Shown piece after piece: positions 17,763-26,729 of a stretch of 64,000 nucleotides of DNA. The stretch is from Polyangiaceae bacterium. Lineage in GTDB: Bacteria > Myxococcota_A > Polyangia > Polyangiales > Polyangiaceae. The first letter of the stretch is position 1; every line of letters starts with the position of its first letter. The DNA lies in contig JAWKRG010000002.1 in the NCBI GenBank assembly GCA_041389725.1, positions 930,001-994,000 of the forward strand, read 5' to 3'. The translations under genes and the position numbers were made by a program. Below the pieces are notes generated by a model that did not search any database, was not told the origin of the DNA, and saw only the letters and a program-made list of their open reading frames with translations.

Positions 17763-19955
17763 TCACATCTCATGCAGCGCGCTGACTTCCGCGTCCGTGC
17801 GGCGCAAACGCAGGGCAAGCGCACGCGCCAGCCGTGCGAAGACCTTCACTCCCACGATGGGTTGGTCGCGCGAGAGCTTGTCCAGGCGAGCGCGGGAGAG
17901 CACGAAGAGCTCGCTGTCGGTCAGCGCAACGGCGTCCGCGGAGCGTTTTCCGCGGTCGAGGAAGGCCATTTCGCCAAAAAAGTCGTTGCGGCCGAAGGAG
18001 GCCAAGTGAATGGGGTGCCCGCCGTTGGTGGGGAGCAGGATGCGCACAGTGCCACGGCGAATCACGAACAGCTCGTCTCCGGCGTCACCCTTCTGAAAGA
18101 CCGTGTCCCCGGCCTTGTAGCTCCGAGACTCGACGCACGCCTCCACGGTATCGAGCAGTCCGTGACGCTCCAAGTCGTCGAACAAGTCCAATTGCCGTAG
18201 CGCCATCGCTGCAGCGCTGGTGCGCTTCTCCGGCATGTGAGCTTCCAACACCTTGTCTTCCACCCACTCCAAAGCGGAGTCCAGGTCCTCGAACATCTCG
18301 ATGCCGCCACTGTCCTTGCCGATCTGCAGCGCTGCCAAGTACGTGCGCAGGTCGCGTCCTGATGGCAGTGCTGCTGGCACTCCCGCCAGGATCAGTCGGC
18401 CTTTGTGTTCTTCCAGGCGCTGGTCCATCTGGTCCAACAGGCGGGCACCAGTGAAATCCACACTATCCACGCGGCGCAGGTCCAACACTACGAACTGGCG
18501 CGTTTTCAGGTCCTCCGCTAGCTCAGTGAACAGCTGGTCGGTCGTTCCGAAGAAGAGATTCCCCTGTAGTTCGCACACGCAGATGCTGTCACCTTGGGCT
18601 TCGAGAATGGCGGCTTCTTCGGCGACCCGGCGTTGCTTGGAGGCGTGCTGGCGGCCCGTGGACTTGCGACGGACCACCGACGCCGCCATGTGCTCGCGAG
18701 CGAAGAGGAAGATCGCGAGTGCAAATCCGACAGCGGATGCCTGGATCAGGCCTATGGTCACGGCGACCACCACGACTACGGCGACGACTACGAAGTCGAG
18801 AGCAGTGCTCTTGGTCTTCAGCAGTCGGAAGCTCTTGACGTCCAACATGCGGATGGCAATGACAATCAGAATGCCGGACAAAGAGGCGATGGGAATCCAC
18901 GCCACCATCGGACGCAGAGCGATCAGCGCCAGGAGGCAGAACGACCCCTCTAGAATCCCTGACAGGCGCGTTTTCGCACCACTCGTGACGTTGATCAGTG
19001 TCGGGCCCATGGTGCCGGCACCGGGAACGCCGCCAAACACCGCCGTGACCAGGTTGCCGATTCCTTGAGCCCGCAGCTCCTTGTTCGAGTTGGAACGGGT
19101 CCTCGTGAGGGCGTCCACGATCACGCCGGTTTTCAGCGTATCGATCGAGAGCAGGGCCGACAGCGTCAGCGCGGGCACGAGTAGAAACGTCAAATCTGAC
19201 GCCTGAAAGCGCGACAGCGCCGAACCTCGCTCCGAGATACCCGTGAACAACGAGCCAAGGGAAACCTCCACTCGGCCAACCACCAAGGGGTTGTCACTGA
19301 GCGAACGCAGCGCCGGCTCTCGGAAGGAGAGCGCGAAGTAGACCCCAACTCCGATGGCCAAGCCGATGATGGCCGCGGGCACCGATCTCGTCAGCTTGGG
19401 CGCCAGAAAGACGCCAGCGATGGTGGCAAGGCCCACCACCACGCTGGCCGGTCGCCACTGCTGCGGATCGCCAACGACTGACAGCAAGTCTGCACCAGAG
19501 ACTCCAAGCAGTCCTGGCAGCTGCTTGACGAAGATGAGCACCGCCACCCCGCTCATGAACCCCGAGACGACGGGGTACGGGATGTACTTGATGACTTTGC
19601 CACCACCGATCACACCGTAGGTGACTTGCAGCAGCCCCGAGAGAAGCGCGACCGCCGTCATCATCAGCAGGACCGTCGCTGGCTCGCGATCCCGGGCCAA
19701 CTCTGCCGCGAGCGCACCCATCACGGCCGCCGCGGGCGCACAGGGCGCGGAGATCAGTCGCTGCGTGCCACCCAGAATGGGGTTGATGGCGCCGAGCAGT
19801 ACCGCGCCCACCATGCCGGCGACCGCACCGAGAGCCGTCGCATCGGTGCCAAGCGGCGCGTAGATCGCCACCCCGAAGGCGATGGACGAAGGGAGCGCGA
19901 CGAGCATCGCCGCCATGCCTGCCCATACGTCCGCAACCACGGTGTCCTTGGCCAT
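17763..19955 (-). CDS. SulP anion transporter fused to STAS and cyclic-nucleotide-binding domains
   Basis: A 730-aa protein. Residues 1-410 form about 12 transmembrane helices of the SulP (SLC26) family, with APCAPAAAVMGAL and the FGGVPGAGTMGPTLIN signature. A STAS domain follows (about 445-560, VVLDLRRVDSVDFTGARLL). A C-terminal CAP/CNB domain (about 590-715) carries GDAGDELFVIRRGTVRI and FFGEMAFLDRGKRSADA, close to the phosphate-binding cassette. It probably imports sulfate, bicarbonate or carboxylates under control of a nucleotide or of protein contacts. No HTH is present, so the CNB part regulates transport rather than DNA. Confidence 0.93.
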   Translation of the reverse strand: MAKDTVVADVWAGMAAMLVALPSSIAFGVAIYAPLGTDATALGAVAGMVGAVLLGAINPILGGTQRLISAPCAPAAAVMGALAAELARDREPATVLLMMTAVALLSGLLQVTYGVIGGGKVIKYIPYPVVSGFMSGVAVLIFVKQLPGLLGVSGADLLSVVGDPQQWRPASVVVGLATIAGVFLAPKLTRSVPAAIIGLAIGVGVYFALSFREPALRSLSDNPLVVGRVEVSLGSLFTGISERGSALSRFQASDLTFLLVPALTLSALLSIDTLKTGVIVDALTRTRSNSNKELRAQGIGNLVTAVFGGVPGAGTMGPTLINVTSGAKTRLSGILEGSFCLLALIALRPMVAWIPIASLSGILIVIAIRMLDVKSFRLLKTKSTALDFVVVAVVVVVAVTIGLIQASAVGFALAIFLFAREHMAASVVRRKSTGRQHASKQRRVAEEAAILEAQGDSICVCELQGNLFFGTTDQLFTELAEDLKTRQFVVLDLRRVDSVDFTGARLLDQMDQRLEEHKGRLILAGVPAALPSGRDLRTYLAALQIGKDSGGIEMFEDLDSALEWVEDKVLEAHMPEKRTSAAAMALRQLDLFDDLERHGLLDTVEACVESRSYKAGDTVFQKGDAGDELFVIRRGTVRILLPTNGGHPIHLASFGRNDFFGEMAFLDRGKRSADAVALTDSELFVLSRARLDKLSRDQPIVGVKVFARLARALALRLRRTDAEVSALHEM

Positions 19956-19992
19956 GCGCCCGGTCCAGCACCTAGGCTAGTACTTCGGCTCC

Positions 19993-21099
19993 GTGGCGCT
20001 CGACATATCTGCGCGAGGGGGCGCTGGTGATGGAAGTCCGAGCTTGACCGATGTCGTGTCGTCCCCAAGGATAGAAGCGGTGACCCGCTCTTCGGACGTC
20101 AGGCAGCGCATCGCCGAACGGCAGGAGCGGTTGCACATCTCGATAGGGGCGGTGTGCAACAACAACTGCATTTTTTGCATGGAGGAGGACCGCGAGGGGC
20201 GGTACGTCAACAACTCGGCCATGACCCCCGAGCGCGTGCGGTGGCTGCTCGAGCAGCACGTCGGCTACGAGGAAGTCTGCTTCACCAGCGGGGAGCCCAC
20301 CACGCGCGACGAGTTTCCCACCTTTGTCGGATGGGCGAAGGAACTGGGCTACCCACGCATCAGCGTGATGAGCAACGGACGGCGCATGAGCCACTTGCCC
20401 TACACGGCTGCGCTGGCCAAGCGCGGGCTCAATCGCGTCTACATTTCCATTCACGGCCACGAGCAAACGCTGCACGAGGGACTGACTCGAACCCCCGGCA
20501 GCTTCAGCCAGACCGTGGGAGGTCTGGAAAGCGCCGCGCGGCTCAAGCCCTACGGTGTGGAATTGCACACCTCCACGGTGGTTACCAAGCGCAACCTCCC
20601 TCACCTGGCTGCCATCTACCGCTTCTTGCGTGGGCTGGGAGTCGATCAAGTGGTGTTCAACGTGATGCAGGCCAACGGGCGCGCGCACACGTTCTTCGAG
20701 CAGTTGTTCGCCTCCTACACGGAAACGGCAGCCGCTTTCCGCAGCGCGCTCGACGAAATCGCCGAGCCGCGGCCCATGGCATTCCTGGTGGATATCCCGC
20801 TCTGCACCACCGAGCAGATCCCGGATTTCAACCGCGGCTACGTGGAAAGCTACCGGCACTACGATTTGGACAGCCGAGTCGCGCTGCCTGACGCCCGCCA
20901 CGACGAACGCCGAGGGAGCGGCGAAGGCCGGCAGCTGTTGCGCGTGCTGCGCTCCGATCTGGACGAGGCCGAGCGGGAAAAGCGAACTCAATGCAGCCGG
21001 TGCCGCTACGAGGCACAGTGCGAAGGGGTCTGGAAGAATTACCTGGCGCGCTTCGGCTGGAGCGAGTTCGATCCCGTGCTCCATGGCGCAGCCGAGTGA
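19993..21099 (+). CDS. radical SAM protein with C-terminal C-x2-C-x5-C motif (rSAM-1)
   Basis: A 368-aa protein from a GTG. The cluster motif is CNNNCIFC (Cys55, 59, 62). SAM-binding elements are TSGEPTTRDEF and ISVMSNGRRM, and the barrel follows through VYISIHGHEQ. The C-terminus has CSRCRYEAQC (Cys334, 337, 343), then GVWKNYL and EFDPV. This auxiliary motif recurs in other rSAM proteins of this window and may ligate a second Fe-S cluster, as SPASM/Twitch domains do. It overlaps the next gene by 17 bases, so the 562-aa unknown protein is its probable partner. The reaction is unknown. Confidence 0.85.
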   Translation: MALDISARGGAGDGSPSLTDVVSSPRIEAVTRSSDVRQRIAERQERLHISIGAVCNNNCIFCMEEDREGRYVNNSAMTPERVRWLLEQHVGYEEVCFTSGEPTTRDEFPTFVGWAKELGYPRISVMSNGRRMSHLPYTAALAKRGLNRVYISIHGHEQTLHEGLTRTPGSFSQTVGGLESAARLKPYGVELHTSTVVTKRNLPHLAAIYRFLRGLGVDQVVFNVMQANGRAHTFFEQLFASYTETAAAFRSALDEIAEPRPMAFLVDIPLCTTEQIPDFNRGYVESYRHYDLDSRVALPDARHDERRGSGEGRQLLRVLRSDLDEAEREKRTQCSRCRYEAQCEGVWKNYLARFGWSEFDPVLHGAAE

Positions 21100-22771
21100 G
21101 CCTGAAACTGTCGGCGAGTTCGACGCGGCCGACGCGAGCACGATCCATTTCGGCATTCCTGCGGCCGTCGGCGCTTTCGTCCTGACCCGCGCGCGAGTCG
21201 ACGCCCCGGACCGCGTCGTCCTCGGCTACCACGCCGAGCGTCTCGAAGGCGGCGTCAACGTGGTGGTGATGCCACGCGCGAGCATCGCCCGGCAGGTGCG
21301 AAAGCTGCAGCGCATCGCGCTCTACTACGAGTCCAGCTGGATACGACCCAATCTAGCCCAGCGAACCGAAGCCGCCGAGCTGGTGCAGCAGGTTGGGGCC
21401 AGCGTGGACGCCTACGTGGACGCGCGCGGGTCTAGCGACCTGATGGCGGCGATCGCCGAGCTGCCGGCTCTTTCCAACCCTCGATTGGACGTGGCGGGCC
21501 TGCGCGACCTGCTGCCTGAGTTCGTGACGCCGCCACGAGCAGACGCGGCACACCTCGTCGACGCCTACCCGAGCGATGCGGGTGTCGTGTTGGAGGTAGG
21601 CAGTGAGGAATCGACCTCCCGCATTCTGCTCGAAGTCGTCCCGGGTGCGGGGCAAGCCAAATTTCACGCGGGTTCCTTCGCGATTCGCAGCAACGCATTG
21701 GGACCCGGCGAGGGCGATGACTACGACGACGCTGTCGCGACCGCGGAGTTGTTGGGGCTGGCCCTGCGAGCGCGGGGTGACGCACTGAACCCTTCGCCCG
21801 GACGCCGCGTCATTGGCTGGACGGACCCGTGGCGGAGCGACGAACGTCCGCGCCCCGCGGTGGTCACGGACGAACTGCTGCAGCGAGAGCGGGCGCTCCT
21901 CCGCCCAATGCTCGACGCGGCCAGCACCTACTTCGGGATCCGGACCGCCTTCGATGGCTTCGAAGCGACGTCGCCTGCGGCGCGGGTGGTGTTCGACGCC
22001 CTACCCTCGAAGCTGACGCGGGGCCGGAGTTTCTTCGTCCGCTTGCCAGCTCCGTTCCGACGCCGCCGCGTCTTGGCCGAGTACGTGCGCGGGCTTGGGT
22101 ACTTCGCGGACGAGGGCGGTGAGATCAGGACCGTGCCAACTCCCGAAACACTGCGCCGCTTGGCCGCCGACTGCGGCATTCGTGCGGCGGGATTCCGCTT
22201 GCGTCTGATGCCCATGGCGGCACATCAGGTCGACCTGCTGCCCTGGTTGGAGCTCTATCTGGAGGGACACATGAGCATCAACGTCGGCACAGTCGATTTC
22301 TATCGCGAGAATCGGCGACGACTCGCGCTGCGGGTGCCGAATCGGCTGTGGTGCGAGCACTTCACCATGTTCGTGCACGACATGTCCGTCCACGCCCTGA
22401 TGACGCACCGCCTGCCCCTATCCATGATCCAGGAACTCTCTGCCAAGGTGGCCGAGGGCGTTTCACGCTGCAGGCACGAGCAGCGCGATGATGCTGTCGC
22501 ACCGCTGGCAATGCTCTACGAAGCGGATCTGCCGCAGGTGTGTCGCGAAGTTTGGGAGCGCGCCAGCTCGCCCAAAGACTTCGACCACGGCATCCTCGGC
22601 CGGCGCGCGGATCTGGTCGAGCGCGCCGAGCGACGCCTTGGCGAAACGCGCGAGCTCTTGAAGCACCCCCCCGATCGAGGCACACGACTGCTTCGTGGCG
22701 CGACCCTCTCTCTTTCGGTGGTCGAGGACGTGTGGCACGCCGCGCTGCGACGCTTTCAGCGTTCCCCCTGA
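21083..22771 (+). CDS. unknown 562-aa protein coupled to rSAM-1
   Basis: I do not recognise the family. It has no signal peptide or transmembrane helix, and only two Cys, so it is probably cytoplasmic. An N-terminal part (1-210) is mixed alpha/beta. A basic segment around residues 300-340 (RRRRVLAEYVRGLGYF) is followed by a His-rich central stretch, LWCEHFTMFVHDMSVHAL, which could be a metal or cofactor pocket. The start lies inside the last codons of rSAM-1, so the two are translationally coupled. It may be a substrate carrier, accessory enzyme or substrate of that rSAM; this is inference from position only. Confidence 0.7.
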   Translation: MAQPSEPETVGEFDAADASTIHFGIPAAVGAFVLTRARVDAPDRVVLGYHAERLEGGVNVVVMPRASIARQVRKLQRIALYYESSWIRPNLAQRTEAAELVQQVGASVDAYVDARGSSDLMAAIAELPALSNPRLDVAGLRDLLPEFVTPPRADAAHLVDAYPSDAGVVLEVGSEESTSRILLEVVPGAGQAKFHAGSFAIRSNALGPGEGDDYDDAVATAELLGLALRARGDALNPSPGRRVIGWTDPWRSDERPRPAVVTDELLQRERALLRPMLDAASTYFGIRTAFDGFEATSPAARVVFDALPSKLTRGRSFFVRLPAPFRRRRVLAEYVRGLGYFADEGGEIRTVPTPETLRRLAADCGIRAAGFRLRLMPMAAHQVDLLPWLELYLEGHMSINVGTVDFYRENRRRLALRVPNRLWCEHFTMFVHDMSVHALMTHRLPLSMIQELSAKVAEGVSRCRHEQRDDAVAPLAMLYEADLPQVCREVWERASSPKDFDHGILGRRADLVERAERRLGETRELLKHPPDRGTRLLRGATLSLSVVEDVWHAALRRFQRSP

Positions 22772-22782
22772 AGCGCGTGCGC

Positions 22783-23040
22783 TCAGGTCTTGATTTCGAT
22801 GTGAGGCAGCTCCACGCGCAAGTACACGGTCATGTGGTTCTCCACGCGCTTGCTCACCCGCTTGGCGTCCACCAAGCGCTGCAAGGGGCGGCTGAGGTCG
22901 TAAACCTTCATGTCCAACTTGCTCGCCAGCTCTTGGATCGTAATCCCGTGGTTCGGGTCGAGCTCCATGTGGATGCGCTCCGCCAGAACGTTGATCTCGG
23001 AAAAGCTTCGACTGCGAATCGTGGGACCGTTTCCTCGCAC
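22783..23040 (-). CDS. small winged-helix-type protein
   Basis: About 85 aa from a GTG at 23040; further upstream the frame overlaps the 3' end of the rSAM-2 gene and loses protein character, so the exact start is uncertain. The core ITIQELASKLDMKVYDLSRP then LQRLVDAKRVSKR reads as helix-turn-helix plus wing, followed by a beta hairpin (HMTVYLRVEL). It could be a local regulator of the surrounding rSAM genes or a peptide-recognition winged helix. It is convergent with the 562-aa gene and codirectional with rSAM-2. Confidence 0.6.
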   Translation of the reverse strand: MRGNGPTIRSRSFSEINVLAERIHMELDPNHGITIQELASKLDMKVYDLSRPLQRLVDAKRVSKRVENHMTVYLRVELPHIEIKT

Positions 23041-23129
23041 CCTTGGAGTGTATCGGATGAAAGCCAACGATGGAGGCGCCCGCGCACAATCCAGTGGTAG
23101 GCCGTGAGACCTTTGCACACATGTAGGCG

Positions 23130-24389
23130 TCAGGGATTTCGAACCGGCACCAGCTCCTCGGCACCATGGGCATCGAGGTAGTCCGACCAAACACCTGTGC
23201 AAACTGCATCGAAGCAACACTGCGCGCAGGCGGGTGCCTTGTGCTTGCCGGGTTCCAAGGTAGTTCCCGGGGTGTTGCGCGATTCGAGGTTCCGGGGCCG
23301 CAGCACTTCTGGGGTCGCACACAGGGGCAAGCCGCAGCGCGAGGGGATCTCGAGTTCGATTCCCGCGCTCTCGGCGGCGAGGGCAATGGCCGGAAGCGCA
23401 GTGGTGAGCGTCGTCAAGCGCGGGATGAGAGCCAAGTGGCGGCGGCCGTCACCCACCGGCGCCATGGGGGAAAGACTGACGCGCAGGGGTGAGCCGCGAT
23501 GGCGCAGGCCCAGCGCCTCGAACAGGCTGGGAACCTCGGCAAGGTTCAGAGTGGTGAGGACGGTCACCAGATGCAGCCGGAGGCCTCGCGCCAGAACGGC
23601 TGACACGGCAGCCTCAGTCTTCGCCAGGAGGGCCGCCGGTCCCACCAGGGCCTCGAAGGTGGGTGGGTCCAGGGTGTGCAGAGAGATCTCCACTTCCGTG
23701 AGCCCAGCGTCTACCAAGGCCTCCAGGTAGGAGGTCGCGGCAAGCCGCGTGCCGTTCGTCTGCAGGCGGATGCGCTCGTACCCCAGGTCCTTGGCCAGCC
23801 GGAGAAAGGACGGCAGGCGCGAATCCAGAGTCGGTTCGCGTCCCGTGAAAAGCACGACGGTACGACCCGCCGCACGCTCCTCACGCAAAGCCTGCTGCAC
23901 CGCGGCCGTCGCCGTCACGATCGCTGGGGAATCCGCGGGCGTATTGCAGAACGAACAGCGCTCGTTACACTCGCGGTTGATCCGCAGCACCACGGTCCGA
24001 GATGCTTCGGTTCCCGCCGGCGGGGCGAGCACCTGTCGCGCCGTCTCTGCGGGAAGTGCTGCCTCTCGACGCATGAGGCTCTCTGCGAATCGGCGACCGA
24101 CTCTGGCAGCCTCCGCGTCCTCGACGCTACGAGACGGGTAGTAGGACACCGCAAAGTGGTTAGTGGTGGTCAGCGCCTCGCGACCGACTAGCTTTCGCTC
24201 CAAGAAGAGCACCACCACTCGCCCCGCGGAGTCTTTGAGTTCGACATCGATGGCATCTCGAATGCGATCCGCTCGCACAGCATGAACCTCGAAGCCATCG
24301 AGCTCCGTCGACGACGGCGGCACACCAAGGTAGTGCGCACGGAAAGCCTCGGCATCGTAGGCCACGTCCCGTTCATAACCGCAATCCAA
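23130..24389 (-). CDS. radical SAM protein with C-terminal C-x2-C-x5-C motif (rSAM-2)
   Basis: A 419-aa protein from a TTG. The N-terminal about 125 residues are a separate alpha/beta domain of no known family. The rSAM core has CNERCSFC (Cys141, 145, 148), TGREPTLDSRL (Arg in place of the second Gly of the usual GGEP) and RLQTNGTRL. The C-terminus has CAQCCFDAVC, then GVWSDYL and ELVPV, very close to rSAM-1, so the two are paralogues. It is divergent from the Cys-Cys protein at 24429 (39-bp gap). Confidence 0.85.
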   Translation of the reverse strand: MDCGYERDVAYDAEAFRAHYLGVPPSSTELDGFEVHAVRADRIRDAIDVELKDSAGRVVVLFLERKLVGREALTTTNHFAVSYYPSRSVEDAEAARVGRRFAESLMRREAALPAETARQVLAPPAGTEASRTVVLRINRECNERCSFCNTPADSPAIVTATAAVQQALREERAAGRTVVLFTGREPTLDSRLPSFLRLAKDLGYERIRLQTNGTRLAATSYLEALVDAGLTEVEISLHTLDPPTFEALVGPAALLAKTEAAVSAVLARGLRLHLVTVLTTLNLAEVPSLFEALGLRHRGSPLRVSLSPMAPVGDGRRHLALIPRLTTLTTALPAIALAAESAGIELEIPSRCGLPLCATPEVLRPRNLESRNTPGTTLEPGKHKAPACAQCCFDAVCTGVWSDYLDAHGAEELVPVRNP

Positions 24390-24428
24390 GCGGCGAGCAC
24401 CTGAGAGTGGGTCACAAGCCCCCCCTAC

Positions 24429-25211
24429 GTGCTAGAAGCTCCGCTAGTGAGGTTTCCGAAGTGGCCAGGCCGACTACGCTCGGGCGCGCCTGCCCCTGGC
24501 GGCGTGTCTCCGGCAGACCCTGAACTGGTTGGCATCCGACTCGGGCTGCGGCGGCTGATCAAGCGTGAGTGCAGGGACCCGCGAGACGCCGAGGTCGCAT
24601 CGCGCTGGCTTCACCAAGCGGGGCTGTCCGTGCTGCAAGTGACGCCCGTCGCGCTCGACGGCCAAGTCGTCTTGCTGGCAGCGAAGGAGGAAGCACTCTT
24701 GGGCGAGGCGCTGGAGCTGGAGCTGACGGCGCGGCGACACGAAAGCGAGGCGGCAGCCCGGTTCGGTACGCTTCTGGGATACCCATCTTGCTGCATCGAG
24801 TCCTTTGCTGCGCTGCAGCTGCGGGACGACGCGGATCTGTTTCGCGGGCTTGCGGGTGGCCCCCCCGCCCCGGTGGAAACGTTGTGCATGGTCGGGCCCT
24901 TGTCACTGATTTCCCACGCGCCCTGTTCGCTCCATTGCGAAGCGAGCGTACGCTTGGGCCGCAGCTTGCTTGACGGATTGGCAAACACGAGTCCGGGATT
25001 CGCTGAAGCCTGGCTCGAGTTGGCGCGGCGCACGCACGTCGCGCAGGCGAGCGGCGAGCTACGTTCCTTGCGCCTGGATGGCGACCGGATCGATCATGCC
25101 GTTCAATGGCGCGTGCCGCTGGCAGAGGAGGCGCCATGGCACGCTTTGCCGGAACTTGCGGGAACGCGCTGGACCGCGGCCGACGACGAACTGCTGTGCG
25201 TCCACGAGTGA
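24429..25211 (+). CDS. cytoplasmic protein with CC and PC-x3-C motifs (DUF483-like?)
   Basis: A 260-aa protein from a GTG. It contains GYPSCCIESF (Cys121, 122) and HAPCSLHC (Cys166, 170), an arrangement that reminds me of the DUF483 family, often found beside radical SAM genes; that assignment is tentative. The four Cys suggest a metal or Fe-S site, or a reactive Cys pair. The Leu/Arg-rich N-terminus is not a signal peptide. It is divergent from rSAM-2 and precedes the mechanosensitive-channel gene by 69 bases. Confidence 0.65.
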   Translation: MLEAPLVRFPKWPGRLRSGAPAPGGVSPADPELVGIRLGLRRLIKRECRDPRDAEVASRWLHQAGLSVLQVTPVALDGQVVLLAAKEEALLGEALELELTARRHESEAAARFGTLLGYPSCCIESFAALQLRDDADLFRGLAGGPPAPVETLCMVGPLSLISHAPCSLHCEASVRLGRSLLDGLANTSPGFAEAWLELARRTHVAQASGELRSLRLDGDRIDHAVQWRVPLAEEAPWHALPELAGTRWTAADDELLCVHE

Positions 25212-25280
25212 GCATTCCTGCAACTTGCAGGCGCGGAGTCCCATTGCACGCTCCCGGGACGGGGCGCATGATCGCGGCGA

Positions 25281-26729
25281 ATGCAGCTCCGCGTCGTCGC
25301 TTCTTTCGTCGTGGCGACCGCATTCTTCTGCGGCCATGCGCGCGCGGACGAGCATTCCGCCAGTGTAAGGCTGAAGGACAGCGAGGTCTTCGTGCTGCAT
25401 CGGGGACGAGCGGGCGTGAGCCTCGACGAACGCTCGCAGCGCGCGTCGCATGCCCTAAACAGCGCATTGGATGACGACTCTCAACCCCGGGTCGAGCAGC
25501 GAGGCAACCTGAGCGTAGTGTACCTAGGCAACGTGAGCGTCGTCGAGATCGATTCCGATGATGCGCGCGCCGCTGGCGATGGCAGCGCACGCGACCAAGC
25601 CATACGGCTGTCGACGCGCGTTCGCGAAGCGCTGCAGCGTGAGCGCCGCAGGCAACGCATTGCGTCCAGCGTATTCTCGATATCTCTCGTCGTGCTGTTC
25701 GGTCTACTGACGGTGTTCCTTACTCGGCGTGTAGCCCAGCTCTCAAACCGAATTCGCACGATATTGAGCGAGCAACCCGAGCGCGTACCGGCAGTGAAGA
25801 TCTACTCGCTCGAGTTGCTTTCCCCCTCCAGCTTCCGCAATGCACTCACGGTACTGTCCGGCGGATTCAAGTGGCTGGCCCAACTGACATTGCTCTACGC
25901 GTGGCTGGTGGTCTCGCTGTCCTTGTTCCAGTCGACGCAAGCGCTCACCAGCCGACTCACGGGGGCGCTACTGGTGCCACTCTCGCAGTTCGCGACTCGA
26001 CTGTTTGGCAGCTTGCCGGTGGTGGCAGCAGTGGCGGTCGTCGGGCTCGCCGTGGTGCTATCTCTGCGCTTCACGCGGCTCTTCTTCGCCAGTGTGGCTA
26101 GCGGCGAAATCCGAACTGGGTGGATCGCCGCGGACACAGCTCGAACCGTCGGGCGTTTGGTGCAGACCGGCATAGTGCTAGCCACCCTCGTCTTCGTCGC
26201 ACCGGTGCTCACCGGAGATGACAGTGGGGCGCTCTCCCTCGCCGGATGGATGCTCACTGCCATGCTTGGGCTCTCTGCCGTGCCCGTCCTAGCCACCATC
26301 TTGGCGGGGACGGCGTTCAGTCTGATTCATGGCGCCAAGATCGGGGATTGGCTCGAGGTGGGGGGAGCCGGCGGTCGCGTCGAGGCGCTCACGCCATTGG
26401 ACGTGCGACTACGAGCTGACGAGGCGACGGTCCTGCGCGTTCCATACCTGCTCACCTTGGTGCGTGTAGTTCGTGTGCGGGCAGAGCGACTCGTGCGTGC
26501 CACTTGTGCGGCACCGTGGAGCGTCGACACGGATGGGCTGGTCGCGCATCTGAAAAGCGCATTGGTCCAGGTCGGCACATCGCCTACCGTTGAGTTGCTC
26601 CCGGGCAGTGGTGGCCTCGACGTCGTCCTCACCGTCACAAGTGCTGACCCGGACGCGCAGACGAGACTTCTCAACTTTGGCAGTGATGCAGTAGCTGCCT
26701 TCGTTCAGAAAAGTGAGAACGCGCCTTGA
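25281..26729 (+). CDS. MscS-family mechanosensitive channel with signal peptide
   Basis: A 482-aa protein. A signal peptide (cleavage near ARA, residue 22) leads to a periplasmic domain of about 105 residues, then a transmembrane core (about 125-365) and a MscS-type beta domain (AKIGDWLEVGGAGGRVEAL) with an alpha/beta C-terminus. The protein should gate ion or solute release at low osmolarity. It overlaps the next gene by four bases (TTGA), so it is cotranscribed with two antiporter-like proteins. Confidence 0.82.
   Translation: MQLRVVASFVVATAFFCGHARADEHSASVRLKDSEVFVLHRGRAGVSLDERSQRASHALNSALDDDSQPRVEQRGNLSVVYLGNVSVVEIDSDDARAAGDGSARDQAIRLSTRVREALQRERRRQRIASSVFSISLVVLFGLLTVFLTRRVAQLSNRIRTILSEQPERVPAVKIYSLELLSPSSFRNALTVLSGGFKWLAQLTLLYAWLVVSLSLFQSTQALTSRLTGALLVPLSQFATRLFGSLPVVAAVAVVGLAVVLSLRFTRLFFASVASGEIRTGWIAADTARTVGRLVQTGIVLATLVFVAPVLTGDDSGALSLAGWMLTAMLGLSAVPVLATILAGTAFSLIHGAKIGDWLEVGGAGGRVEALTPLDVRLRADEATVLRVPYLLTLVRVVRVRAERLVRATCAAPWSVDTDGLVAHLKSALVQVGTSPTVELLPGSGGLDVVLTVTSADPDAQTRLLNFGSDAVAAFVQKSENAP

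Noticed and set aside
23130..23160. Motif GGTTCGAAATCC resembling a tRNA T arm on the minus strand
   Set aside because: It codes for the last residues of rSAM-2 (VPVRNP) and no acceptor stem or D/anticodon arms surround it.
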